Part shown: one piece after another, positions 11,601 to 23,429 of the stretch | Layout of the letters: every line of letters begins with the position of its first letter | Numbering within the stretch: position 1 is the stretch's first letter | NCBI RefSeq assembly: GCF_000801105.2 | Contig: NC_079517.1 | Location: 5,146,001 to 5,210,000, forward strand | DNA length: 64,000 nucleotides | Origin: Raphanus sativus | Taxonomy: Eukaryota > Streptophyta > Magnoliopsida > Brassicales > Brassicaceae | Direction of reading: 5' to 3' | Position numbers and translations under genes: made by a program | Notes under the pieces: generated by a model | Seen by the model: only the letters and a program-made list of their open reading frames with translations | What the model was told of the DNA's origin: nothing | The model's database searches: none

Positions 11601-13822
11601 GATACCTATTTACAAGAATAACTTTTAGTCGCTCTATACAAAGATCAGAGATCACAGTAAGGGAAGGGACTCACAACTTTCCGGTAAATGAGAGATTGCC
11701 AAGTATTGGTGGGATAGGCCCAACTAGTTCATTGTCACTCAGATCCCTAGGCAATGGATAAGTTTAGAAGATCTTGAAACAAAAACTAAAAAAATAATAA
11801 AATCAATTATTCATAGAACTTACAAAACAGCAAGAGCCTGCATCAGACCAATGACTTCAGGAATTCTACCAGTCAATCTGTTTCCTTGAAGCGACCTGAA
11901 CGATAGATATTAACTCATCACAACTTTACCATATGAAACTGCTTTTGCCAACCAAACAAAGAGGTTTAAAGAGATACTTAAAACAATACTTACAGAGTAG
12001 CGACTTGTAGGAAACCGATATTGTAAGGTATAACGCCAGTAATCTGATTATAGGACACATCCCTGAAAAATGCAAAAGTCATTATAGTAATGATGAGCCC
12101 ACACGGATTCGGTGCTGAAAACTCAGAATGTTACACATACAGGATCTCATAGCTTGTGCAATTTCCGATGTTATCTGGGATAGTTCCAGTTAGGTTGTTG
12201 CCTCTCACATCACTAACAACAAGAATAAGGATTTTAAAAGTTAATGACTCATCAAGAGGTTAAACAGGAATCATGAAAGAGAGGTGAGCCAGTATCAACT
12301 TACAAGTACCACAAACCGGTGAGCTGGCACATATCAGGAGACAATGTTCCAGTCAACATATTCCCACGTAAACCGCTGCAAATAAAATATATAAACCATC
12401 AAGAGGAAACATCTCCCACTTGCTTTAAAAAGTTTAAGATAGGTAGAAGATGAACTTACAGATACTGTAAGACCTCATTCCAGTAAAGCAACCTCGGTAT
12501 CTCACCAGTTAGCTGGTTTGTTGCAAGGTCACTGCAGAATCAGATGCAACAAAACTACAATCAGTGAAATGACCACTTGACTCATAAGTAGATGGAATAA
12601 GAATTAAAACTCACAGAGTCTTAAGGCTTGGAATCTGGGTTAAGGTTGCTGGTATTGGGCCAGTGAGCTGATTATTCTTAAGGTTCCTGCATTATATAGC
12701 CAAAGGTTGAAACAGTTTACACCAAAAAAAAACTAGAAAACAAGCAAAGGGAACAAAGGGATTCGAATATGTAGAGCACACTTACAAAAACTCAAGCTGT
12801 TTGAGTTTAGAGATGGAGAATGGTATGTCTCCAAACAAGCAATTATTGGAGAAATCACTGAAAACGAAAGATATTAGATTTGTTTATCAAATAATGGACT
12901 ATTTATAATTTTCATAAGTTGACAAAAAAAATTCATAAACTTTTCTAAGTATACAAACATTCAACAAAAACTTACACATAAGCAAGAGAAGCACAGTTTC
13001 CAAGCTCATCTGGAATTTGACCGCCCAGTTTATTCCCTTGCAAGTCTCTATTATATAGAAACACTATCAATGCCTGCTTATTCACACAAACATATATTGT
13101 AAATTAGAAGAGAGAAGAGAAAGACATACACTGATTGCAAACTCCTGAGATCTCCAAGTGCTGATGAAATCTCCCCTCCAAGATTCAGATTGGACAGATT
13201 ACTTTCAACCAGAAACAAGAGTCAAAAAAAATCACATAAGAAAACTAAATCAAATGAGACAAAAAGAAAAAACAAAAGAAAAAGAAGGGAATAAATGATG
13301 CTTACAGAGAGACAACGGAGAGGGAAAGGTTATCACACAAGACACCACGCCAAGAACAGAAGTCGGAGTTGTGAACATCGTCCCAGTCAAGAAGCATATT
13401 CGCCACGTTGCTGAACGACGCTTTCATCTCCATCAACGCTTTTCCTGTCCCAAAACATCCAAACCTTTTTATTACTATTTATTTAACAATTTTTTTCTTT
13501 AAAAAAAAGGATTTGTTTAATCATTAGACAAAATAATGATGAGAGTCAAGTCAAATCTTTATAAAATATGAAGCCACATGCCCAAAAAAACCTCAACTAG
13601 ATTAGTAGTATTAAACTACACTGTTATGCAATCTAGGGCTCAGCTTGCCAAAGCTCTCTCTCTCTCTCTCTCTCTCTCACCACCCAAAAAATCGAAACTT
13701 TATGGGTTTTGAAACAAGAAGAGTAAGAAAGAACCTTCATTGATCATCGGAGAAACAACACGGCATAGCATGAAGAAGACCACCATCCCCAAGCAAAGAG
13801 CCAAGCTTTTCATTTTCCCCAT
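8676..13822 (-). CDS. ERL2: ERECTA-LIKE 2 receptor kinase
   Basis: Twenty-five exons on the minus strand code for 967 residues, the length I recall for Arabidopsis ERL2. Exon 1 is 13735-13822 and exon 2 is 13306-13444. Twenty LRR exons follow, from 13130-13201 down to 10130-10201; each is 72 nt except 11994-12062, which is 69. The last three are 9981-10054, 9063-9907 and 8676-8996. The protein has a signal peptide, an N-cap with WDDVHNSDFCSW, about 20 LRRs, a C-cap with FFGNPFLCGDW, one transmembrane helix (VICMVLGFITLICM) and an active-looking kinase. The kinase has GYGASSTVY, the IAIK lysine, HRDVKSSN and SDFG. ERL2 acts at the plasma membrane with TMM and SERKs to perceive EPF/EPFL peptides in stomatal patterning and organ growth. 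Wording such as CTSKTSRPIAIKRIY favours ERL2 over ERL1, and the neighbours agree. All introns are GT-AG. Confidence 0.97.
13654..13678. repeat. (CT)n microsatellite in ERL2 intron 1
   Basis: Twelve or so CT dinucleotides on the plus strand, inside the first intron (13445-13734) of ERL2. On the coding strand this is (GA)n. Confidence 0.9.
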
Positions 13823-16171
13823 CACACTCTTCTTCGTCTCCGTCTTCCTCAAAAAGAAACCCAGAAAATAAGAACACAGTCGAGCTTCTCTAAAGAAAGA
13901 AAGCGAGATCCTTTTTCAAGTTTCTAGCAACAAGCAAAAAGGGTAAAGAATCGTTGTGCCATTGTTGGGGAGGGAGGAGAGAAGTGAGAGGAGGGGACCG
14001 ACACAGGCGATTAGCGTGAACTGTAAGGAAATGCAGAGCTGAGATGTTTAAAGAAGAGAGAGAGAGAGAGGGTAAGAGAGCTCCGACGCCAATGAGAGAG
14101 AAACTTTTAGTACGTCTCAGACAACGACAAATTATGTCAGTAGCATATACATACAACGATATTTGTATTACTTTATTATATGTACTTTAAAAAAAAAACT
14201 CTGCTAAAACATCTCCGATCATCTTTAATGACACACTGATCGAAATGATTTAACTCTGTTTTCTACTTCATAAATCACACACTGAGAGTGTGTAAGAAGA
14301 GATGATGTTATTAAGTTACTTAACAAAGTAACGGCGATGTAACGGCGTTAGGATGATTTGACGGCGACGGCTGTTACAGAAAACTCCGTTTTCCAGTGTA
14401 AAGAGTCCGGTGAAAAGACATTCTTTTGTGGGGAGAAATCCCGTTTACACGCGCGTGCATTCGGACATAACTGATCCAACGGTGGGAAGATCGCATACTA
14501 GAAACGTGTCATGGACCGCGAGGTAGAGGATGAAACCATGCTCTTTCTTGTGACAATGAGTTAATGCTTTTTGATGATGATTGGCTGAAAGAAGCCAAAA
14601 ACCGGTTGGGACCGGTTTAGTTTAGTTTGCTTTTTTTCCTTTGGTCACGTCTTTGTATTTGTAATCACTTTGATTAATTTTGATATCGACCTACATTGTA
14701 CTGCTAGGTCGAATAAGTTTGGTGGAACTGTATAAATTGCAATAAATAAAAATAATAATGTAAAATTATGAAATAAAATTAAAAAAGGAACAGTGTTTAC
14801 ACTGTGGAATCAATGTTTAAAGGAAAGAGTAGAGATCATGTCTAAAGCTATCATTGGATAGCTTCGTATAAAGCTGTTACTCTTTCTCTATCGAAAAGTT
14901 TTGTTTTTTTAATTGATTCGGCGAAACAAACCATACCGTTCATGATAACTTTACATGAATCAATCCACTGCAAATGAATATGTGTATATTTGAAGATGCC
15001 ATGTAAAATTTCTCAGTTATCATATTTTAGAAAAAAGTTACCGAAGGGACATATCAAGTTCATGTCAGACTGTAGGGCCCAAAAGATATCAGAGAAAGAT
15101 TGGTTAAACCCCAACCGTCTGATTAAACCGATGTTTGGCATCGTTGGTTCTTGCTTCCCCTAATATTTTGGCAGCTTCCTTTCGTGCCATATCTCATATC
15201 TCTCCTCTCCTCCTCGACATCAAAAGCCAAAAGAAAAAGAAAAATGAATTTTAAAATTTGAATATGAAATTTATACATGGTAACGTATATAATAGAAAGA
15301 AAAGATGCATCGAGTTACGTTTGGTCTTCTTAGCTTAATATAGACCGACCGTATCTTCTTCCTCCATGATTCTGTTCTTGATTCCTCTAAGTTCGTACCC
15401 CTACTTCTACTGGTCAAACTTTTAGATATCAGTGTCCATTATAAAGAGCAAACCAAAAAAAAAAGAGTAAATATCAATAGACTATATAGCATAACAATAT
15501 AACATACTACATCGCTTTATCAAGAACTAATCACATGTTCACTTACAGCTAAGTTTATGTTAAACCATAACTTTGACTTGTTAAAAGAAACCACAGTTAA
15601 AACCTACTCACCAGTCACCATTTTATTAATAGACTTGGGTATGAAACGATGCATTATCAGAACTTGGTTTAGTATTGTTACAAATAAAGAGAGAAAATGC
15701 AATATCTTCTGCATAGCTTCATACCACTTGCATCCGTCGAGTTCAGTTCTGGACCGCAATATAAAAGCCTGCACATGCGAAAAGATTGGTTTAAATATTT
15801 AACCTTACTTATATTGTAACGTGTTTAGTGAAAATATATCGAATTACAAAAACATGATTAATGTGCATAATTCAAACCAAGCTGGAAAAGCCTAATTGCA
15901 GATTGTGTGTATTCCCGCACTTAATTTCCTTTACGTATTCATGGCCACCAGGCCCCACGACCAGATTTCAACTGCTACAGTAAATCAATAGATTGGGTGA
16001 CTATTTCGAACGTCAAAAGAAAGATATTGTAGATAGGGCTCGTATATCCACATGATCTAGGTCGTGGGGAGGTTCAGCTCTATATGCAACTCTATGCTTT
16101 TAGACTTGAACGGTGCATGGTTCTAATCTGTACCAAGACCACTTTACACGCATTCAAGACTAGCCTAAACT
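13823..16171. other. ERL2 5' leader and upstream region
   Basis: Upstream of the ERL2 start. A purine/pyrimidine-rich leader with a (GA)n run near 14055-14072 is followed by about 2 kb of AT-rich DNA without convincing coding potential. A retro-insertion begins at 16186. Confidence 0.5.
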
Positions 16172-17357
16172 AGACCAACTCGGTTTTTTTTTTTTTTTCC
16201 ATCTGATGATTTTCATTGATAACATTGAGTCATACAAGATTGAATACTAAAGCTGGCAGACCACAACAAGATCTCCAGAAACCAAACCCAAAAGAGGGAG
16301 ACTAAAGCTCAAAAGACTAGACATGAGCACTTAAACAGAACAATAGCCAAGATACTACACTCCTCCAACTAGCTAACTGAATCCAGAAACAACCCAATAG
16401 AAGATAGTAGAAAAAGAACTTAATTGACTATGACCAGCCGGATGTCTTGCCATGAAAAGCAAGAGAGCACACACCGTTAAGGACTTCTTCATGGAGAGCA
16501 GCAACTTTCATCTGAACCACCCGTCCACGATGACACAGCAAGAACCACACGAACCATTTTGACGAAACCAAGACAGAAACCAAACAAAAGCAACAACCGG
16601 TAAAAACCCCTTCTCAACAGAACCTTCATCTGGACGCTTCAAAGCCACAACCTCATTCTATTGCTTCAACTTCAAGAAGCCACCGAGGATAATAGAGACC
16701 AGAGACAGACCAGGAAAACACACTTATTCAAGGAACAGGAGAAGGGCTCCTAAGAGACAGAGAGATGAAGAGTTGCCCTGAAACCAGCTTCTTCTCGACA
16801 CTAACCTACACCTGCTCAACACACACCACTACGAAGCCTGCTACACCGTTGCAGAATCAAAGACCAACTAAGCAAACTCTACACTCCATCAAAGATTAAT
16901 CGGATACAATCCAGCAGAGAAGACAAAATCCACAACTTAACGAAACCCTAAGAAAAGCTAGCAAGGATCCAGGATCCACTACAAGGAAGATAAAGTCCAA
17001 ACAAGAAGGCACCAAGAGCACAAACTACTGGAAGAGGGGCGAGTAGATCTAGGGATTCAAAAGAGTACCAAACTCTCTGATACCGGCGAAAAGACATCGC
17101 ACACGTCTTCCACATCTAGATAAGATCAACCCCTAACCGTTGGACACCGAAATCGCTCTCCACGCGCCGTCACGGTCCTTCACGCCGGAATCTCCACAAC
17201 CCACAAGCCAGACAGATCCTCACCACACCTTCAAAGAGCAAGCAGAATAAGGAAAACAACCTGAGAATAAGACCACGAAACCCGACTCCGGTGCTGTGTG
17301 AGCCACCGGAGTCGACCACCAACCAAACCAAGATCTGTTTTTGAGACCAACTCGGTT
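16172..17357 (-). mobile_element. Non-LTR retro-insertion with 14-bp target site duplication
   Basis: The 14-mer AGACCAACTCGGTT occurs directly at 16172-16185 and again at 17344-17357. Just inside the first copy is a T run (16186-16198), which is a poly(A) tail on the minus strand. The 1.16-kb insert is richer in GC than its surroundings and has no long ORF. A target duplication plus an A tail is the signature of LINE-type reverse transcription. It could be a truncated LINE, a non-autonomous LINE or an unrecognised processed transcript; the tail-proximal TATCAATGAAAATC resembles plant LINE 3' ends. Confidence 0.8.
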
Positions 17358-17517
17358 ATTATCATTTTCAGTCTTCAAATATTTGTATTGTCATTTTATC
17401 ATAACTCATAACAATAAATGAGCTGTGGTGTTTTAGTGATCCGGCTCGCGGTAATGATTTTAACAGTGAATAGTTAAGTTCAGGACTTATGGGGAATTAT
17501 AATTTGTGAATTTTTTG

Positions 17518-17731
17518 TTAGAGCATTTTCAAGGGTTCATTCTATTTTTTACTCTTTACTTTAAAATAGAGTGACTCTATAATAGAAATAAAGTTTTCTC
17601 TGATGGTACTCTATTTTAGAATAGAAAATAGGGTGACGAACAAAAAAAAACAATTTATTCTATATTTGGAGTAAAACTATTTTTCATTCTATTATAGAGT
17701 GTAAAATAGAGTAAGTTTAGAGATGCCCTTA
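17518..17731. mobile_element. Tourist/Harbinger-like MITE
   Basis: A 208-bp insert (17521-17728) flanked by TTA on both sides. Its ends are inverted and similar: GAGCATTTTC at the left, and GGGCATCTCT read from the right. The interior is a partly self-complementary series of TCTATTTTA-like words. A TTA duplication and short TIRs fit PIF/Harbinger-derived MITEs. Confidence 0.7.
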
Positions 17732-18252
17732 CATTTGTTTTCTTAACAAAAAAAATCGCACTAGGTAAGCAAATCATAATTCAACATAACTGTTGATGTT
17801 AAGAAAACAGTTAGAAATTGTAACACAAAATTCAGCTAAACAAATTATAATTCACAAAATTCAAGCTCAGAGTGAAGAGCCAATCAGAGAAGACAAGGGG
17901 TGGATTTTACAGATACACGTGGCATAATATGACAGGTCCAAAACGTGTGGTGAAATGTGGGTTAAACGCTGTGAAGCATAACTTCACCAGATGCAATAAT
18001 GGTTGTCTCATAACGTCATATCTCGTAATTGCGAATATGCTAGTAGTTGCTACGGGTTAATGTGAAAGAGCCACCGGGTAAGTATGAAAGAGCCGCCGGG
18101 CAAGTGCAAAGCCTACATCTGACCCACATATCGGCCCAATAGTGACCACACAGTTAAAATGCAATGAGCCCTAAAGCAAATGCCAAGGCCCATGTGTTGA
18201 CTTTATTTTTGTTGGAGGAAAACACTGCTTTTACACCAAAAACCACAATGTA

Positions 18253-20062
18253 TCTATACTATTAAAGCAGAAGCATGTTTGTGAATATGCCTCTGAAATT
18301 TTTATGTTGTTACAAAATATTCCATTTACTTTCCTTTTTAAATGAAATTGTGTAATTAAAAGGAAATTTTGGCCACTTAAAAGCTCAATAGAGTTTTAAA
18401 ATAATTTGACAGTCCAATTTTTTTGTTCAATCTATACTATTAAAGTTGCAGTATGACCAGTTGATATTGGTTCAGTCCAAAAAAAAATTGCATTTAATTA
18501 TAACTGCATAAAATACATTGTATAATATAACTGTAATTAAAAAGAAAACTGCTTACTGCATATAGTTAACCTTCGATGACAACTAAAGTCATGTTTTTAA
18601 GGGCCGGACCACAAACTGACGGTGCAACAAAAATGTACATTTTTTTTGTTTTTCTTTCTTTATTCATTTTTATTACCTAATAATATATCATATATGTAAT
18701 TCCAAAATCACAGTATTTATTTATCAAAAAAAAATATTCCAGGAATCACGTAATGTAATAAAGTAAAAAATATGAAAACTTGCAGTTTATAGAAATAAAA
18801 GTATTTAGAAATAACAATAATAGGTTTTAAATCTAAAATTATGTTTTTTGATTATAAAAGAATATGGATTGATGTAAAATAATAAGCTTGCTTAATAATT
18901 ACACATGAATTTGGAATAATAATTAAATTTCCAAAACAGTTTTTTAAAATAACAAATGCTAAAATGAAATTAATATACTTATAATAAAAGTATAAAAATT
19001 AATATACTTACATTATATATATAAAATAATATATTAAAAATTATTTTCACATTTTAAAAAACATTGTTCGCTTTTTGGAGTGGGTTGGGGCGGGTTAGAT
19101 TGTATATTGGTTTTCGGACATTTTTAACTAATTATGTTAGGTAATTAATAAGAAAATATAATATGTTACAAACTTTAGGAATAAAGTTTAAAAATAATTT
19201 TTAAAATGCATATAGCACAAATGTATAGTTATGTAATTTCACATATTTAATATAGTTACCAAAAATATAAAATTAAATTAATATTAAACATAAATATGAT
19301 TACAAAAAAAACAAATATGATTATAAAAACACAAATAATAAATTGAAAATTTTCAAAAAACATTAAAAAAATATATAGTCAATACTATTAAAGTAAGATC
19401 ATGCCCTATTGATATTAGTTGGGTCTAATTTAAAAAAAAAACTAAATATAACTGCACATATAAACATAACTGCTACTCTATAATCTAACTTTACATAACA
19501 CGCCATCTAAATAACTGCAAGAATACACGTAAGATTCTTTTGAGATGATGATGATGTAAGCTTTGTAAAGTGACACTGTCCAGGACTCCAGATTGTTTTG
19601 AAAATAACTGTAACAATACACGTTTACTCCATTATAATTTGTTATCTTATTTTTCACCATTTAGGCCTTTTACTTAAAAATTTGTTGGCAATAAATGATA
19701 TTTTATTTTAATTTGGATTAGTGTGATGTGTTCTTCTAGGTGTTGTATTGGAAGGATCAAAGAATCCGAGTTTTTAAATTATGTGAAAACAAATTATCAG
19801 TAATCTTTCTAAAAAGAAACCATGCCTTGGTGCAGTGCAAACGTGCAATTCATAGAGAAAGAGAGAATTTGTAGAAATTGAAGAGGAATCCGAAAGCTTG
19901 GATCTAGCAGCAGGTTTTTACATGTTTTAAGATTAAAATGAGATTTTGAAATTTTGTAAAGAAAAAATAAATAAGATTACCTAAAAATACAAATATGACC
20001 ATTATTTAAAAAAAAAAACAAGAAAATATATCCGCCCTTTCAAAGGGCGGGTCAAAATCTAG
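18253..20062 (+). mobile_element. Helitron-derived composite element
   Basis: It begins ATCTATACTATTAAAGC, a Helitron-type TC 5' end after A. It finishes with a CCGCCCTTTCAAAGGGCGG hairpin followed by TCAAAATCTAG and a target T. Further 5'-like ends, TCTATACTATTAAAG near 18431 and TCAATACTATTAAAG near 19379, lie inside, so several copies are probably nested. There is no Rep/helicase coding, so it is non-autonomous. Confidence 0.75.
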
Positions 20063-20148
20063 TGAATTATTAAAACGAAATGGGCTTGAAACTCTCGGAT
20101 CAATGGGCTTGAAATTTTTGCTTATGTTTAGTAACCCATTTAAAATAT

Positions 20149-21273
20149 ACTAGATTTTGACCCGTCCTTAAAAATGGCGGGTATATTTTTTGTTGGAAAA
20201 TTATTTTACGTAATAAAAATTATGATTTTTGATAAATTATATATTTTAAATTTTTATGAAATTTATCTGAAATTTAAATATATGACTTATTTTTGTTATT
20301 TTAATTGTGAATAAATTTTAGAAGACTCTAAATAATTCTAATCCGTAATATGATTTTATTTATTTAACCCAAAGTTAGACTTATTTTTAACTGATTTTTT
20401 GTTAACTTAAGTAAAATATTTTATATCTTCAACACTCTCGGTATTGAAAAATTCATTTGTGTATTTCAAAACATTTTATATATTAAATTTAGTTTATGTG
20501 ATTTAGTTTTTAATTTAAATGAAACTAATTTTTAAGGAGTTGAGATAATTAAGACCCGTATTATGATTTTTTTGATTTAATCATTTGTTATTTCAACTTA
20601 ATTTTATTTTAAGGTTTCATTTAATAAATCCTTTCAAATAATTAATAAGTTGAAAGTTTTTTTAGAAAGATATGGTGCAAAAATTTAGGATAACAAAATT
20701 TTCAAATTCTTATCCTTTTTGAAAATTTTGTTTCCTAAACGTTTGCACCATATATTTCTAAAAAATCTTTCAATTTATTAATTATTTGAAAAAAATTATT
20801 AAATGATACCTCAAAATAAAATCAAGTTGAAATAACAAATGATTAAATCAAGAAAATTATAGTACGGGTCTGAATTATCTCAACTCCTTAAAAATAGTTT
20901 CATTTAAAATAAAAACTAAATCACATAAACTAAATTTAATATAAAAATGTTTTGAAATACACAAATGAATTTTTCAATACAGAGAATGTTGAAGATATAA
21001 AATATTTTATTTAAGTTAACAAAAAATCAGTTTAAAATAAGTCTAACTTCGGGTTAAATAAATAAAATCATATTACGGGTTAGAATTATTTAGAGTCTTC
21101 TAAAATTTATTCATATTTAAAATAACAAAAATAAGTCATTTAATTAAATTTCAGATAAATTTCATAAAAATTTAAAATATATAATTTGTCAAAAATCATA
21201 ATTTTTATTACATAAAATAAATTTTCCAACAAAAAATATACCCGCCTTTTTTAAGGGCGGGTCAAAATCTAGT
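20149..21273. repeat. 1.1-kb near-palindromic inverted repeat with Helitron-like ends
   Basis: The left end starts ACTAGATTTTGACCCG and the right end is its inverse, CGGGTCAAAATCTAGT. The arms stay complementary for about 550 bp each, with scattered mismatches. They meet at a loop of roughly a dozen bases near 20708-20720, between AAAATTTTCAAA and TTTGAAAATTTT. Each outer end carries the hairpin and CTAG terminus seen at Helitron 3' ends in this window. A transcript across it would fold into one long hairpin. Confidence 0.85.
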
Positions 21274-21487
21274 TTTTGTTAAAATATCAACGGCAACGTG
21301 TTTATCACACCAGTGTATGTTTGCAACTCAATGGGTTGATTCCTTGTGCCAAGTGTCCATAAGTAAATTAGTAGCAGATGATGACAACGAACACCATGCA
21401 ATTTATACAAGTCCATCTCTCGAGCCTCTTTCTACATCTCTTTTCTTCTCTTCTATTCATCACTGCAGACACAATCTCTTGCTTGAA
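21274..21487 (+). promoter_or_regulatory. Short promoter and leader region of ATS3
   Basis: Only 214 bp separate the right end of the inverted repeat from the ATS3 ATG. The interval includes an ACGTG core near 21296, a CATGCA RY motif at 21395-21400 and a weak TATA-like TTTATACA just after it. Confidence 0.5.
21395..21400 (+). promoter_or_regulatory. RY motif CATGCA upstream of ATS3
   Basis: CATGCA is the core bound by B3 seed regulators (FUS3, LEC2, ABI3). It lies 88 bp before the ATG, which suits an embryo-specific gene. Six bases alone are weak evidence. Confidence 0.45.
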
Positions 21488-22485
21488 ATGACGCTCTCTT
21501 CCCTGATCTCTTCCTGCTTTCTTGTCTTGGCTCTCATCTCGGCCACGCATGCCTTCGACCTCAGCCTCATCCAGGTTCTCTCTTTTTGTAATCTATTTAA
21601 TTTTTCTGGTTAGCAAAAATCAAGAACCGGTTATCTCGTTTCCTTAGTATTTTTTTTCCTCGGGAAAATCTCTTGTAGATGGAAGCAGCCACATGTCCGT
21701 ATACGGTGGTTGTCATGACGAGCTGCCTCTCTCCAGAGACGACGAGGGATCAAATCAGTATCACTTTTGGCGATGCCGATGGCAACCAGGTTAATTTAGT
21801 CACAAACTCTTGTTTAAACTTCAACTTAAGGCTCTAGAGTTAATTATCATATTAAATTAATCGCTAATTAAAGGCAAATAGGATAGCGATAAAATATTTA
21901 TCCCACTAGTTAGTTATGAATAAATGGAATGTTTTTATTCCATCATAGCTAAACTTTAGTAACTGTAGATGAATGGTTCAGTCTACCATATAGTTAATCC
22001 TTCTAATTATAGCTATGTGCATGTAATCGCTATATACAATAACAAATGTAATTTTGCGATTATAGGTGCATGCAAAGAGACTAGGCGGATCGGTAAAAGG
22101 AACAGGGAGTTTAGGGAAGTGTTCAACGGACACATTCCAAGTCCGAGGTCAATGTTTGACTAGCCCTATATGCTCTCTAAATATCAACCGGGATGGACCC
22201 GACGGTTGGGTCCCCGAGTCCATCGAGATCTACGCACAAGGTTCCAAGTCTGTTAAATTCGATTTCAGCAAAAGCGTCCCTAAAAACACTTGGTACGGCC
22301 AAGACCACTGCAATACCACAGGTCCGCCGTTTTCTCCCGGACTGCCTCCACCGGAGACACCTAAGCTACCACCACCTCCCCATCCACGACCGTCTGCTGC
22401 TTCCAGAGGTGGTGGAGATGGCGAGAGCGTTTTTCTTGCGTTTGCCATTGCCACTGCGGTTGCGTTCGCCGCGATGGTGCGTTAA
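21488..22485 (+). CDS. ATS3: Embryo-specific protein 3 (ATS3), PLAT/LH2-like secreted protein
   Basis: Three exons, 21488-21574, 21679-21789 and 22066-22485, all joining at codon boundaries, code for 205 residues. They give a signal peptide (about 1-22), then the ATS3 domain with CPYTVVVMTSC, ITFGDADGNQ, a cysteine-rich middle and a WYGQDHCN end. After it come a proline-rich stretch and a hydrophobic C-terminus (SVFLAFAIATAVAFAAMV) that looks like a membrane or GPI-anchor signal. The domain belongs to the PLAT/LH2-like embryo-specific 3 family. ATS3 transcripts are known from Arabidopsis embryos, but the biochemical role is unsettled. The start at 21488 was chosen because the signal peptide begins there; the open frame runs further upstream without a better ATG context. 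Expression may depend on the RY motif just upstream. Confidence 0.92.
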
Positions 22486-23429
22486 GGTTGTTTAACGAGC
22501 ATGCTGCGTATGTAGCGTCGTGAGACTTTTTTTATTTCGTCGAATGTTTTGTTTGTTGTGTGGTTTTGTTTCAGCCTCAGTGTTGTTGTAAAAACAAAAC
22601 AAAATTGTGAAGTACTTAGTTTCGTTTCTAAAAAATAAAACCTTTTGTCAATACTTGACTTTGATGCACAGTAAAGTCGTTGTTTCTCTAATACTATATC
22701 AAATTGGTCAAACGGACTATATCAAATTGGTCAAACGGATTTTTTTGTCAAAAAAAATGTAGAGAAAACTACCATAATATATTATATTAATATATCCTTT
22801 AACTTGATTTCCACAACATCGAAACATTAGAAGACCTTAACTTTTGTGTAATTGAAGTGTTGGTGAGAAGTAAAATGCATGGAAGTAGGTAGAGTTCGTG
22901 GAAGTGGCGCCGCGTAGCTGACTCATGTTGCTTTTACTCTGTTTTAGCTTGTCCAACTCTTTCCCCTTCACACAATTTTGTTTTGTTTTGGTTGTACTGT
23001 CTGCTTAAACGTGTCTCTGAACTAAAACCGGGACCAAATCGAACTGTATTCGTCTTTTTAGGAAGTAAAATTGAACAAATATATTATAATTATAATTATA
23101 AGATCGTAGTAGCTGTTAAAATTAAAGTGCACTGCAAATGAACCCTGTTCTGAGTGACGAGAGGAATATCACAGACCTAAAGCTCGTATAATTGTTGGCA
23201 TGAACATACTTTTTGGCAGACAATCTTGAAATTTGTCGTCTCATTTTCAAAAACGGTAGATAGAACGAATTATCTGCACACCGTTCCATTCCAACTCCCT
23301 GTAGCTTCTATATTGCTTCGGTTATCTGTTATTTGCTCCCTATAGACTACATATGTAGTTTGAATACCCAGTATTGAACCTTTTGGTGTTTGCTTTTGCT
23401 GGAATGGTACCTCCTGATCCTAGTTACAA
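22486..23429. other. Intergenic downstream of ATS3
   Basis: It holds the ATS3 3' UTR and AT-rich spacer. A 23-bp unit (ACTATATCAAATTGGTCAAA followed by CGG) is tandemly duplicated at 22693-22738. Nothing coding is seen. Confidence 0.6.
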
